Positions 27,949 to 37,366 are shown, counted from the stretch's first letter. The stretch is DNA of 64,000 bases from Candidatus Anstonella stagnisolia (GCA_902384585.1 CABMCJ010000004.1:572086-636085), one strand, 5' to 3'. Notes: a model not told the origin generated them from the sequence alone. A program made the numbers and translations.

Positions 27949-29289
27949 ATGAAAAACTTTCTACTTGTTGGGAACGGGGCGCGCGAGCATGCGATTGCGG
28001 ATGCGGTTTGCCGGAATAAAGACGTGAAACTTTTTGCGTATATGAGCGCGAAAAACCCAGGGATTGCTGCGCTTTGCGAGAAGAGCAACGGGGAATTTAC
28101 GATTGGGGACATACATTCTGCAAATGCGGTTGTGGAATGGGCTTCCTCAAAAAATATCTCGCTTGCGTTCCCTTCGCCGGATGCTGTGCTTGAGGCAGGT
28201 GTTACGGATGCGCTTGAGAGGGCGGGCATAAAATGCGCTGCGCCTGTGCGGGAAGCTGCGAGAGTGGAATGGGACAAGGCTTATGCGCGGGAATTGATGC
28301 GAGACTTTGGGATTGAGGGATGCCCGCGCTTTGGGATATTTGAGAAAGAGGAGGAAGCAGAGAAATTTGTGCGCTCCCTTAAGGGAAACGTAGTTGTGAA
28401 GCCGGTTGGGCTTACGGGCGGGAAGGGAGTGCAGGTTGCGGGTGTGCATTTGAAGGATGAGGAAGCTGTAATTTCGTATGCAAAAGAAGTATTGAATAGG
28501 AAAATTGGGGGGAAAGCGCAGGTTGTGCTTGAGGAGAAACTCGAGGGGGAGGAATTCACGCTGCAGGCGTTCTCGGATGGAGAAAATTTGTGCTTTATGC
28601 CACTTGTGCAGGACCACAAGCTTGCGTATGTTGGGGACAAGGGACCAAATACTGGTGGGATGGGAAGCTATTCACAGGAGGACGGGCTGCTTCCTTTTGT
28701 GAGCAAAGAGCAGTGCGAGAAGGCGAAAAAAATAATGCTCAAAGTAATTGCGGCTTTTTCTAAGAAGACGGGGTTGAAATATCGGGGAGTTTTGTACGGG
28801 CAGTTCATGCTAACAAAGAAGGGACCGATGGTGATTGAGTTCAATGCGCGCTTTGGGGACCCGGAAGCAATGAATGTGTTGTCGCTTTTGAAGTCTGACT
28901 TGTATGGGATATTTGAGAAAATGCAATCTGGGGAATTGAAAGATGATGCGGTATTTGAGAAAAAGGCGAGCGTGTGCAAGTATTTAGTGCCCGAAGGGTA
29001 TCCGATAAAATCCGTAACAGACCAGCCGCTGAAAATTGACGCACAAAAAATACAAAAGAGCGGCGCGAAAATGTACTATGCGAGCGTGTATGAGAAGGAA
29101 GGGGTTATTTACACACAAAGCTCTCGCTCAATTGGAGTAATGGGATTTGGAAAAACGATTTTTGAGGCGGAAAAGATTGCGGAAGAAGCGTGCGGCGCTA
29201 TTACTGGGAAAGTTTGGCATCGGGAAGACATTGGAACAAGGGAACTTGTGGAAAAGAGAATTGCGCACATCAAAAGGTTACTTTCTTAA
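27949..29289 (+). CDS. purD: Phosphoribosylamine--glycine ligase (GAR synthetase)
   Basis: This 446-residue ATP-grasp enzyme joins glycine to phosphoribosylamine in the second step of purine synthesis. It begins with the GNGAREHAI phosphate loop and has the ATP-grasp segment VVKPVGLTGGKGVQVA. The family signature DHKLAYVGDKGPNTGGMGSY is near residue 225, and EFNARFGDPEAMNVLSL near 300. A GTG two codons earlier is also in frame. It is followed by purL after 30 nt. A short inverted repeat (AGGAA-TAT-TTCCT) lies just before purL. Confidence 0.95.
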   Translation: MKNFLLVGNGAREHAIADAVCRNKDVKLFAYMSAKNPGIAALCEKSNGEFTIGDIHSANAVVEWASSKNISLAFPSPDAVLEAGVTDALERAGIKCAAPVREAARVEWDKAYARELMRDFGIEGCPRFGIFEKEEEAEKFVRSLKGNVVVKPVGLTGGKGVQVAGVHLKDEEAVISYAKEVLNRKIGGKAQVVLEEKLEGEEFTLQAFSDGENLCFMPLVQDHKLAYVGDKGPNTGGMGSYSQEDGLLPFVSKEQCEKAKKIMLKVIAAFSKKTGLKYRGVLYGQFMLTKKGPMVIEFNARFGDPEAMNVLSLLKSDLYGIFEKMQSGELKDDAVFEKKASVCKYLVPEGYPIKSVTDQPLKIDAQKIQKSGAKMYYASVYEKEGVIYTQSSRSIGVMGFGKTIFEAEKIAEEACGAITGKVWHREDIGTRELVEKRIAHIKRLLS

Positions 29290-29319
29290 ATTCTGCTGAG
29301 GAATATTTCCTGTGGGAAC

Positions 29320-32277
29320 ATGGTTAGCCGAATAGAGGTAGCACTCAAAACCGGTGTGGACGACCCGACGGGAAGTTCTGTGAAAAGGCGAATTTTGGAG
29401 GACTTGAAAATAAATAGCGTAAGCTCTGTTCGAACCGCGTGCGCGTATACGATTGAGGCGAATTTGAGCGAGGAGGAAGTGAAAAAAGTTGCGCAGGAAA
29501 TTTTTACGGATGCGGTTACGTCGCATGTTAGCATAAATGCACCGTGCATTTCCGAGGGATTTGAGTTTGCGGTTGAGGTGGGGTTCAAGCCGGGGGTTAC
29601 GGACAACGTGGGCGGGACAGCAAAAGAGGCGATTGAGGACTGCCTTGGGAAAAAGATTTCGGGCGGAGTGTATACTTCAAGGATTTATTTCCTGCACGGG
29701 AAAGTGAAATGGGAGGATGTGGAGAGGATTGCAAGGGAAATGCTTGCAAACGAGCTTATTGAGAGATGGAACATAATGGGCTCGCAGGGATATGCGAAGG
29801 CAATTGCGCAAATTCCGAAGGTGCATCTTGCGCAAAACGTGCAGGTGCAGAATATTTCGCTGGAATTGGATGACGGGAAATTAATTGCACTTTCAAAAAG
29901 CAGGCTGCTTGCGCTTTCTCTGGAAGAAATGAAGAAGATAAGAACGCATTTTGCAGAAGAGAAAATGAGAAGGGAGCGGGAAAAGCAGGGGCTTGCGGGA
30001 ATGCCTACGGATGCGGAGCTTGAAATGCTTGCGCAAACGTGGTCGGAACATTGCAAGCACAAGATTTTCAATGCGCAAATTGAGTATGAGGAGAACGGGA
30101 AAAAGGAAACAATAAATTCGCTTTTCAAGACGTACGTTGTTGCGACTACGAAGAAAGCTGGGAAAGGGAAAGACTGGCTGCTTTCGGTATTTTCGGACAA
30201 TGCGGGAATAATAAAGTTCAACAATGAGTGGAACCTTGCGATAAAGGTGGAAACACACAATACGCCCTCTGCGCTTGATCCGTATGGAGGCGCGCTCACT
30301 GGAATTTTGGGAGTAAACAGGGATGTAATGGGCGCGGGAATGGGCGCAAAACCGATTTTCAATACGGATGTGCTGTGCTTTGCGCCTTTTGAGTATGCGG
30401 GAATGGTGCCACCGAAACTGTTGCACCCGAAGAGGACGCTGGAAGGAGTGCGCAGGGGAATTGAGAGGGGCGGGAATGCAAGCGGAATACCTACTATTAA
30501 TGGGGCAGTTGTGTTTGAGCCGAGATTTTTGGGAAAGCCCTTAGTGTACTGTGGGACGTGCGGAATAATGCCTGCGAAAATAAACGGGAAGGAAACGCAC
30601 AAGAAGCTGGCGAAAAAGGGCGACAGAATATTCATGGTGGGCGGAAGGGTTGGCAAAGACGGGATACATGGGGCAACTTTCTCCTCTGTGGGGCTGGATG
30701 AGGCGTCTCCTACGAGCGCGGTGCAACTGGGGGATGCGATTGTGCAGAAAAAGGCAATGGACTTTTTGCTGGAAGCGAGAGATAAGGGAATGTACAATGC
30801 GATTACGGATGATGGGGCGGGCGGGCTCGCATCCTCGGTGGGAGAGATGTGCCAGGACACTGGAGGGTGCGTTATGCACCTGGAAAGATGCCCGCTCAAG
30901 TACCCCGGGCTTGCGCCTTGGGAAATTTTAGTGAGCGAGTCGCAGGAAAGGATGACTGTTGCGGTTCCTAAAGAAAAGGCAGGAGAATTTGCTGCGCTTG
31001 CTGCGCTATATGAGGTAGAGGCAACGGATTTGGGAGAGTTTACAGATAGCGGATATTTTGTTGCGAAGTATAAAGGGAAGCCGGTTACGATGCTGGAAAT
31101 GGAATTTTTACATAAGGGAGTTCCGCAAATGAAGCTGGAAGCGAAATGGGAAGAGAGATGGAAGGAGAAAGAGAGCGAGCACAAGATGCCGCAATTGGGA
31201 GAAGCGCTTGTGAGATTGCTTGGGAGGCCGAACATTTGCTCCAAAGAATATATTGTGAGGCAGTACGATCATGAGGTTATGGGAATGAGCGTTCTCAAGC
31301 CCTTGTGCGGCGAGAAAAACGACGGGCCAAGTGACGCGGGAATAATTGCGCCTGTGGAAGGGAGCGAAGAGGGAGTTGCGATTTCAAATGGGATATGCCC
31401 AAGGTATTCTGATGTGGATGCATACTGGATGGCTGCAAATGCGATTGATGAGGCTGTGAGGAATTTGGTTGCGTCTGGCGTGGATGTGGAGAGCATTGCG
31501 GGGCTGGACAACTTCTGCTGGTGCGACCCTATCTATACGAAAGAGAATCCGGATGGGAAGTACAGGCTTGCGCAGCTTGTGAGGGCGAACCGGGCGCTCT
31601 TTGAGGTGTGCACAGAATACGGGATACCGCTCATATCCGGAAAAGACAGCATGAAAAACGATTATAAGCATGGGAACATTGCGATTTCCATTCCTCCTAC
31701 ATTGCTCTTTAGCGCGATTGGAAAGGTAAAAGACAGGAAGAAAACTGTGAGCAGCGACTTCAAGGAAGAAGGGGACGTTGTGTATGTGCTTGGGAAAACT
31801 TACAATGAGTGCGCAAAGAGTGAGTATTTTGAGGAGTATGAAATAAAGGGAGGAAGAGTGCCGAAAGTAAATGCAAAAGAGAATTTGAAACTTTACAAGT
31901 GCCTTGCAGGTGCGATTGAGAAAGGAATTGTGAGAAGCGCGCATGATTGTTCGGATGGAGGGCTGGGAGTTGCGATTGCGGAATGCTGCATTGGGGGAAG
32001 GGTTGGGGTGCGCGTGGACTTGGAAAAGGTTCCCTGTGAGAGCAACCTTGCGGATGACAGGATACTATTCTCAGAGAGTTCGGGAAGATTTGTTGTGAGC
32101 GTGAAGGAAAAGGACTGCGCGAAATTTGAGAAAGAGATGAAGGGATGCGAAATCGGGAAGATAGGGAATGTGAGGAAGGATGAGGCGTTTGAGGTTAAAG
32201 AAACGGGCGAGCAGGGCGCGATTTATACTAAAGTGAGCGTGCTTGTGAGTGCATGGCAGAAGACAATGAAGTGGTGA
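29320..32277 (+). CDS. purL: FGAM synthase large subunit with N-terminal PurS duplication
   Basis: This 985-residue enzyme converts FGAR to FGAM in the fourth purine step. Residues about 1-80 and 85-160 look like two PurS domains in tandem: VALKTGVDDPTG in the first and VEVGFKPGVTDNVGG in the second, each followed by a strand-helix pattern. The PurL core follows, with SEHCKHK near residue 245 and two AIR-synthetase-like ATP domains. No glutaminase domain is attached; it is the separate purQ gene 36 nt downstream. The usual small type has PurS, PurL and PurQ as three proteins, and the large type has one protein of about 1300 residues. This architecture is intermediate. Confidence 0.93.
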   Translation: MVSRIEVALKTGVDDPTGSSVKRRILEDLKINSVSSVRTACAYTIEANLSEEEVKKVAQEIFTDAVTSHVSINAPCISEGFEFAVEVGFKPGVTDNVGGTAKEAIEDCLGKKISGGVYTSRIYFLHGKVKWEDVERIAREMLANELIERWNIMGSQGYAKAIAQIPKVHLAQNVQVQNISLELDDGKLIALSKSRLLALSLEEMKKIRTHFAEEKMRREREKQGLAGMPTDAELEMLAQTWSEHCKHKIFNAQIEYEENGKKETINSLFKTYVVATTKKAGKGKDWLLSVFSDNAGIIKFNNEWNLAIKVETHNTPSALDPYGGALTGILGVNRDVMGAGMGAKPIFNTDVLCFAPFEYAGMVPPKLLHPKRTLEGVRRGIERGGNASGIPTINGAVVFEPRFLGKPLVYCGTCGIMPAKINGKETHKKLAKKGDRIFMVGGRVGKDGIHGATFSSVGLDEASPTSAVQLGDAIVQKKAMDFLLEARDKGMYNAITDDGAGGLASSVGEMCQDTGGCVMHLERCPLKYPGLAPWEILVSESQERMTVAVPKEKAGEFAALAALYEVEATDLGEFTDSGYFVAKYKGKPVTMLEMEFLHKGVPQMKLEAKWEERWKEKESEHKMPQLGEALVRLLGRPNICSKEYIVRQYDHEVMGMSVLKPLCGEKNDGPSDAGIIAPVEGSEEGVAISNGICPRYSDVDAYWMAANAIDEAVRNLVASGVDVESIAGLDNFCWCDPIYTKENPDGKYRLAQLVRANRALFEVCTEYGIPLISGKDSMKNDYKHGNIAISIPPTLLFSAIGKVKDRKKTVSSDFKEEGDVVYVLGKTYNECAKSEYFEEYEIKGGRVPKVNAKENLKLYKCLAGAIEKGIVRSAHDCSDGGLGVAIAECCIGGRVGVRVDLEKVPCESNLADDRILFSESSGRFVVSVKEKDCAKFEKEMKGCEIGKIGNVRKDEAFEVKETGEQGAIYTKVSVLVSAWQKTMKW

Positions 32278-32313
32278 GAAAGCGGGCGCGAAAATGCGCA
32301 TGAAGTGAGATGG

Positions 32314-33114
32314 ATGGCAAAAGGAAAACCAAAAATTCTTGTATTGGCGGGCTTTGGGCTCAATTGCGAGCGGGAAACAGCGATAGCGTTCAATGAGGCA
32401 GGGGGGGATGCGAAAATTGTGCATTTTTACCAGTTGCAGACAAGGAAGGAGAAGATGGAGGAGTATTCCGCGTTTGTAATACCAGGCGGATGGTCTTTTG
32501 GGGACGATATTGCGGGCGGGAAAGTGCTTGCGAATCGCATTAGGTATCGGATATGGGACCAGATGAGGGAGTTCGTGCAGGCGGAAAAGCCAATTGTGGG
32601 AATATGCAATGGGTTCCAGATGCTTGTGAAGCTGGGAATATTGCCGAATTTAGGGGGAGATGGGCAGCAGGAAGTTACGCTTGTGGGAAATGCGAGTGGG
32701 AAGTTTGAGGACAGGTGGATAACGCTTGCTCCGGAGAAAAAGAGCAAGTGTGCATATGCAAAGGGAATTGATTTTATACGCGCGCCAGTGAGGCATGGGG
32801 AAGGAAGGTTTATTGCGAAGGATGGGAAATTGCTTGAGAAGCTTGAGGAAGAGGGGCTTGTTGTATTTAGGTATTCGCACTGGGACGGGGAGAGAAAAGA
32901 AAACGAGAGCGTGGGATACCCGAAAAATCCCAACGGGGCGCACAAGGACATTGCTGGAATATGTGATGTGAGCGGAAGGATATTTGGAATGATGCCGCAC
33001 CCTGAATGCTCTATTTTTGAGTGGCAGCACCCGAAAGTGAGGAAGGGCGAGGCGCACACCAAGGGGAGCAGGAAATTCTTTGAGAACATTGTACGGGAAG
33101 CCGCAAAAGACTGA
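32314..33114 (+). CDS. purQ: FGAM synthase glutaminase subunit PurQ
   Basis: This 266-residue class I glutamine amidotransferase supplies ammonia to PurL. The nucleophile is Cys98 in GICNGFQ, and the His/Glu pair is MMPHPE near the C-terminus. The protein is longer than the roughly 230-residue PurQ of many bacteria and resembles the glutaminase domain of large PurL proteins (LAGFGLNCERETAIAF start). This fits co-evolution with the PurS-PurS-PurL fusion upstream. The ATG at 32314 is preferred to the GTG three codons earlier. purF follows after 39 nt. Confidence 0.94.
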   Translation: MAKGKPKILVLAGFGLNCERETAIAFNEAGGDAKIVHFYQLQTRKEKMEEYSAFVIPGGWSFGDDIAGGKVLANRIRYRIWDQMREFVQAEKPIVGICNGFQMLVKLGILPNLGGDGQQEVTLVGNASGKFEDRWITLAPEKKSKCAYAKGIDFIRAPVRHGEGRFIAKDGKLLEKLEEEGLVVFRYSHWDGERKENESVGYPKNPNGAHKDIAGICDVSGRIFGMMPHPECSIFEWQHPKVRKGEAHTKGSRKFFENIVREAAKD

Positions 33115-33153
33115 AAAGCACAGGATTTTAATTTTAGCGGTGCATTAAGTAGT

Positions 33154-34620
33154 ATGGACAAATCTAGCTTAATCTCCCTAGAGGGGAAACGCGAATATTG
33201 CGGTGCGTTCGGGGTTTACTCTTTTTCAGGCAAGGATGTTTCATACGACGCGTATAGGGGAATTGTTGCATTGCAGCATAGGGGGCAGGACAGCGCGGGA
33301 ATTGCGACTTATAATGGGAAGAAAGTGGAGCTTACGCGGGAGCTGGGGCTTGTAAGTGACATATTCACAAACGAAAGGATGAAGGTGCATGCGGGCGCAA
33401 CAGTTGCAATTGGGCATACTAGGTATCCTACTATCGGGGCTGGTGGGAAAGAGGATGCGCAGCCGTTTTTCCTTGAGGGAGTAAAAGGCGGGATTGCGCT
33501 TGCGCACAATGGGAACATTGCGAATTATGGGAAGATACGGGCGGAGCTTGAAAAAGAGGGAGTGAAGCTGTGCTCCACTTGCGATGCGGATTTGATATTG
33601 AGCGTATTTGTGAGGGAACATAAGGCATGCAAGGACTATTTTGAGGCTGCGAAAAGAACGATGCAGGTGCTGGACGGGTCGTATTCAGTTGTGCTTTTGA
33701 GCGGGGAGGGCGAGCTTGTAGTTTTCCGCGACCCGCATGCGATAAGGCCCATGTGCTTTGGGAAAGACGCGGAGAAGATAATATTCGCATCCGAGAGCGT
33801 TGCGCTTGATATAAACAATGTGCCGCTTTTGGGGGATGTGAAGCCCGGGGAAGTTTATGTGGTGAGTAAGGCAGGCGTGGAGAATAAAGTTGTGCTTGGG
33901 AAGGAAGAAAAGCACTGCATGTTTGAGTACGTGTATTTTTCAAGGCCGGATTCGGTAATAGAAGGGAAGCTCGTGCACTATGCGCGGGTGGAAATGGGAA
34001 AACGGCTTGCGCGTGCTGCGCCTGTGAAGGCGGACATCGTGGTTGCGGTCCCTGACACTGCGCGCTCTGCCGCGATGGGATATTCAAAAGAGAGCAAAAT
34101 ACCGATTGAGGAGGGGCTCATAAAAAATCGGTACGTGGGAAGGACATTCATAATGCCAAGCCAGCAGAAAAGGGAAAATGCTGTGAGGCTTAAGTTAAAT
34201 GCAGTTAAAATGGAGCTTGCGGGCAAGAGGGTTGTGCTTATAGACGACTCAATTGTGAGGGGAACAACAAGCGGGCCAATTGTGAAGCTGCTGAGGAGCG
34301 CTGGTGCGAAAGAAGTGCACGTGAGGATAACGTGCCCGCCTGTAATCGCGCCTTGTTTTTATGGGGTGGATTTGCCCACTTACGGGGAGCTTATTGCGGC
34401 AAATAGGAGCGTGGAGGAAATTTGCAAGTATATCGGGGCGGACTCGCTTGCGTATTTGAGCGTGGATGACCTTGTTGCGTCCATTGGGCTTGGGAAGGAG
34501 AACATGTGCCTGGGGTGCATCACGGACACGTATCCTACTGCTTTTGGGAATGAGATTGCGCAGAAAATGAAGAAGGAGGGAAGGAAAGACGGGGTGCGCA
34601 TCTGGGAAGAAAAAGCTTAA
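33154..34620 (+). CDS. purF: Amidophosphoribosyltransferase
   Basis: This 488-residue enzyme makes phosphoribosylamine from PRPP and glutamine in the first committed purine step. The mature N-terminal nucleophile is expected to be Cys16 (CGAFGVYS), after removal of a 15-residue propeptide. Cysteines that ligate a 4Fe-4S cluster in the Bacillus-type enzyme appear to be present (HCMFEYVYF, the CPPVIAPC region and CLGC), suggesting an oxygen-sensitive enzyme. The PRPP-binding motif is VVLIDDSIVRGTTS. The gene ends the purine run and overlaps the next minus-strand gene by 4 nt. Confidence 0.96.
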   Translation: MDKSSLISLEGKREYCGAFGVYSFSGKDVSYDAYRGIVALQHRGQDSAGIATYNGKKVELTRELGLVSDIFTNERMKVHAGATVAIGHTRYPTIGAGGKEDAQPFFLEGVKGGIALAHNGNIANYGKIRAELEKEGVKLCSTCDADLILSVFVREHKACKDYFEAAKRTMQVLDGSYSVVLLSGEGELVVFRDPHAIRPMCFGKDAEKIIFASESVALDINNVPLLGDVKPGEVYVVSKAGVENKVVLGKEEKHCMFEYVYFSRPDSVIEGKLVHYARVEMGKRLARAAPVKADIVVAVPDTARSAAMGYSKESKIPIEEGLIKNRYVGRTFIMPSQQKRENAVRLKLNAVKMELAGKRVVLIDDSIVRGTTSGPIVKLLRSAGAKEVHVRITCPPVIAPCFYGVDLPTYGELIAANRSVEEICKYIGADSLAYLSVDDLVASIGLGKENMCLGCITDTYPTAFGNEIAQKMKKEGRKDGVRIWEEKA

Positions 34621-35177
34621 TCGTGAAGCGCTTCCTGGAGAAGTATGAGTGCAGTGCTTGCCGCATGTGAAACTTTCCTGTCTGTCTCTTGGTCTGCAGT
34701 TTCTGCGCGGCCTGAAGATGCTGCCAAATCTATTGCAATTATAGCCGGCTGAAGCGCTGCGCGCACCTTCCTTATTGTAGCGTCATATTTGGAAAAAGTG
34801 TTTGTATATTTCTGGTTGTAAGCAGTGCACTCGTCCAAAAGAGTGGCCCTGTCTGAATCGTGGAACTCTTCGATTCTATCGCGCGCGTGGGCTTCAAAAT
34901 CAGGCATAACGATGTTGATGGAGTCAAATGCCTGTTTTACAAGCTTGCGCACTGCGGCTGGGTCTGCTTCGCGCGTGCACTGGGTAAGGAAGCCAAGGGC
35001 AGAAGAGAGGCGGCTTGGATAGATTTCAATTTTGTGCGCATTTGAAAGGGCTGCCGTGATTGCCCTCAAAAGCCTGAATTCGAGCGCTGCGCTGCTGATA
35101 AAGGCTTTTGCATCGAACTTCGTTTGGGAAAGGCGGATGGCAGGTTGGTTTTGAACGGTATCTTTCGCGGATAACAT
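34617..35177 (-). CDS. Helical protein of unknown function
   Basis: This 186-residue protein is mostly helical and polar, with no signal peptide or membrane helix and no recognised domain. It has a strong translation signal: GGTGAT lies 6 nt before ATG, and an AT-rich TATA-like tract (TATTTAAATATAT near 35221) is upstream. It converges with purF with a 4-nt overlap. It is followed on the same side by another unknown protein gene of similar size and composition; both may be lineage-specific. Confidence 0.65.
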   Translation of the reverse strand: MLSAKDTVQNQPAIRLSQTKFDAKAFISSAALEFRLLRAITAALSNAHKIEIYPSRLSSALGFLTQCTREADPAAVRKLVKQAFDSINIVMPDFEAHARDRIEEFHDSDRATLLDECTAYNQKYTNTFSKYDATIRKVRAALQPAIIAIDLAASSGRAETADQETDRKVSHAASTALILLQEALHD

Positions 35178-35259
35178 AGGATATCACCGGCATTATAGTG
35201 AATATTTATGAGTAAATGTGTATTTAAATATATGCCTTGCGGCGTTGGAAAATGCAAAA

Positions 35260-35766
35260 TCAGCGGGAAATTGCCTCAAGCAGTTCTTGGGAGGCGCTGC
35301 GCACTTCTTCTGCAAAAGGGAGGGAGGCAGACATTTTCGCAAGCGCTGAGAATAGGAGCGTTTTTGCACTCTGGATTTTTCCGGCTAAAAAATCAAGGGC
35401 TAGCTCGCGCCGGGTGGCGGCGTTGTCAAGCGTCTCTATAAGGAGGTTTATTGAAAAGTTCCTGGAAACCAGCAAGGTTGGGCGGCTGCATGAATCGGGC
35501 GGGTGGGGGAATGGCAACTCGTCAAGCAGGGCAACCGACTCCCATATGCTGGCATTTAAATCTGCATCAGAGCCAGCCTGGCGGGCGAGCATGCCATGGG
35601 CGGCGCGTGCCTGCTCTTTCAGGGCTTCGCATTGCGAGTTTATCAGATGCAAACCCTTGAATTTGATATCCAGGCGCTGCATCGGGGTGCGGCTGGGGGG
35701 GAGCATGGGGCCTGCGCTGTCACTTTTGGGCAAATTTACTATTATGCACGAATTTCCAGATGCCAT
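35260..35766 (-). CDS. Helical protein of unknown function
   Basis: This 168-residue protein is predicted to be helical, Ala/Leu/Ser-rich, with no signal peptide, membrane helix or metal motif. It lies upstream of, and in the same direction as, the unknown 186-residue gene, separated by 82 bp that contain that gene's own promoter-like elements. A GTGAG Shine-Dalgarno-like element precedes ATG. No homologue is recognised. Confidence 0.6.
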   Translation of the reverse strand: MASGNSCIIVNLPKSDSAGPMLPPSRTPMQRLDIKFKGLHLINSQCEALKEQARAAHGMLARQAGSDADLNASIWESVALLDELPFPHPPDSCSRPTLLVSRNFSINLLIETLDNAATRRELALDFLAGKIQSAKTLLFSALAKMSASLPFAEEVRSASQELLEAISR

Positions 35767-35832
35767 GTGCTCACGGCGTATAAGTTAGGTTCTAATGGGA
35801 TATTGTGCAAATTCCCGTATTTAAGCATATTG

Positions 35833-35842
35833 CTTTTTATAC
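35833..35842 (+). promoter_or_regulatory. TATA box of the RNase P RNA gene
   Basis: CTTTTTATAC ends 22 bp before the first base pair of the RNase P P1 helix at 35864, the expected TATA-to-start distance in archaea. Confidence 0.6.
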
Positions 35843-35863
35843 TGGAAAAACGCTAAAATATGC

Positions 35864-36204
35864 GGAGTGGCGGGGGAGCGACTAACCGGCCTTAAATGGT
35901 ACGGAGGAAGTTCTGCCCACCGATGAATTTGCGCGCCTTATAAAAAGGGCGCGGCTTAGAAGCCCCGAAGCGCTTAAGGCGCAATCGGAAACAGAAACGA
36001 TACCTGCCCCCTTTGATGAGGATGAGGAAACGCACTAAAATGCGCGACGAGAGAAGGGAGGCTTGCTGAAACGGTCCGTGCGGGCAATCGCGAAAGCGGC
36101 TCTGCTGCATGAAAATGCAGGGGGCAAAATGTGCGGTGCAAGGCTTTATGCCGCTCAGTCCAATGTCGCTTAGAAACAGAAGGCAGGCTACCACCTGCCA
36201 CTCC
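35864..36204 (+). ncRNA. rnpB: RNase P RNA
   Basis: This is the catalytic RNA that trims 5' leaders from pre-tRNAs. Direct signs: the 5' end GGAGTGGCGGG pairs with 3' CCTGCCACTCC to make helix P1. The first conserved region GGAGGAAGTTCTGCC (35903-35917) and the last one ACAGAAGGCAGGCTA (about 36176-36190) form helix P4. In P4, AG/CT and TCTGCC/GGCAGG pair around a single bulged U, which is the universal P4 bulge. The internal GATGAGGAAACG segment also fits an RNase P specificity region. The length of about 341 nt is normal for an archaeal type A RNA. There is no credible protein gene here, and a TATA box is correctly placed upstream. The exact ends are estimated from P1. Confidence 0.93.
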
Positions 36205-36230
36205 AAATATTTACCAATGTGGCGAATTTT

Positions 36231-37025
36231 ATGAGGGCAAAAGAAAGGCGCATGGGACAGTGCTTTCTTGAGGATGCGCAAGTGCTGAAAATGGAAGCGC
36301 GGATTGCGGACGTATCAGGGAAAAGCGTGCTTGAGATAGGGGCAGGGGATGGCAGGCTCACGATTGAACTGCACCGCGCAGGCGCAAAAAGCATTGTTGC
36401 GATTGAAAAGGACAAGAAGCTCGCAAAGGAGCTGCGCATGCGTTTCTCTTCTTACAAGACAATAAAAATTGTGCAGGCGGACTTTTTGGAGTATTCAAAG
36501 AGCGCTGGAAAATTTGAGAGGGTAGTGGGAAACATCCCGTATTACATCACGTCCCCCATACTCTTTTCGCTTGCAAAAATGGAATTTGGGAAAGCGCTTT
36601 TGTGCGTGCAAAAGGAATTTGCGCAGAAAATGGTTGCAAATGCTGGCGAGAGGAACTATGGGCGGCTTTCGCTTACAAGCCAGGTGAATTTCAATGCGCA
36701 AATCGCCGGGTTTGTGGGAAGGGAGAAATTCGCGCCCTCGCCCAAAGTTGACTCCGCGCTTGTGCTCCTTGAGAAGACAGGCAGGGAGCTTGATGAATAT
36801 GAGGCGGGGTTTATTGCGGCTGTTTTTGCGCACAAGAACAAGAGCGTGCATGCCGCGCTTTGCGATGCGAGGCAATTCTTTGGGAAAAGCAAGGCGCAAA
36901 TGCGCGAAATAGGGGCAAGCATTAAATATAATGCAAGGAGAGTGAATTCGCTAAGCTGGCAGGAAGCCCTGGAGCTTGCGGATGAATTGAGGGGGACACA
37001 TGAGCGAGGAAGACAAAGTAGTTGA
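36231..37025 (+). CDS. ksgA: 16S rRNA dimethyladenosine transferase KsgA/Dim1
   Basis: This 264-residue S-adenosylmethionine-dependent methylase dimethylates the two adjacent adenines in the 3' terminal hairpin of 16S rRNA late in small-subunit assembly. It has the SAM-binding loop VLEIGAGDGRLT, the acidic IVAIEKDKK strand and the catalytic NIPYYITSPI motif. The start MRAKERRMGQCFLED matches the family's GQxFL opening; a GTG four codons earlier is possible. It begins only 26 nt after the RNase P RNA and overlaps the following membrane-protein gene by 26 nt. Confidence 0.95.
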   Translation: MRAKERRMGQCFLEDAQVLKMEARIADVSGKSVLEIGAGDGRLTIELHRAGAKSIVAIEKDKKLAKELRMRFSSYKTIKIVQADFLEYSKSAGKFERVVGNIPYYITSPILFSLAKMEFGKALLCVQKEFAQKMVANAGERNYGRLSLTSQVNFNAQIAGFVGREKFAPSPKVDSALVLLEKTGRELDEYEAGFIAAVFAHKNKSVHAALCDARQFFGKSKAQMREIGASIKYNARRVNSLSWQEALELADELRGTHERGRQSS

Positions 37026-37362
37026 AGCGGAATACGAACAGGACCCTTCGCAGTTCGTGCTCAAGGTGGCTGCCCAGATAGCGCTCGTATGCGCATCCCT
37101 CATGGTATTTTTCCATTTCTATTCGGAAAACATTTACATCGCAACGCTGGGGTTTGTGGGCGGCGCGATAATAGGGTCCATTGCGAGCTGGAAGAACGTG
37201 CAGGCTGCAAGGGCGCTCTTTTTCCTCTCGGTGCTTGCAATAGAATGGGTAATCACAATGAGGGTATCGGACTCTCTCGTGCCTTTCTTTGCGGCAGGCG
37301 ACCTCTTCCTCCTTGTGTTCCTTGGGTACGGGCTTTTGAAGGAAGGGAAGAAGAGGCAGTAG
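37000..37362 (+). CDS. Small membrane protein, unknown
   Basis: This 120-residue protein has an acidic N-terminal tail of about 20 residues and three or four hydrophobic helices (about residues 23-40, 45-62, 68-85, 92-113), ending in a basic KEGKKRQ. The topology is probably cytoplasmic N-terminus first. It overlaps ksgA by 26 nt, so it is co-translated. It is followed directly by the tRNA-Arg promoter. No family is recognised. Confidence 0.75.
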   Translation: MSEEDKVVEAEYEQDPSQFVLKVAAQIALVCASLMVFFHFYSENIYIATLGFVGGAIIGSIASWKNVQAARALFFLSVLAIEWVITMRVSDSLVPFFAAGDLFLLVFLGYGLLKEGKKRQ

Positions 37363-37366
37363 GGGC

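Noticed and set aside
29685-31244. Long minus-strand open frame (519 codons)
   Set aside because: It lies wholly inside purL, whose conserved motifs fix the coding strand.
35892-36281. Minus-strand open frame (129 codons) in the gap before ksgA
   Set aside because: It overlaps the RNase P RNA gene; the conserved structure explains the stretch better.
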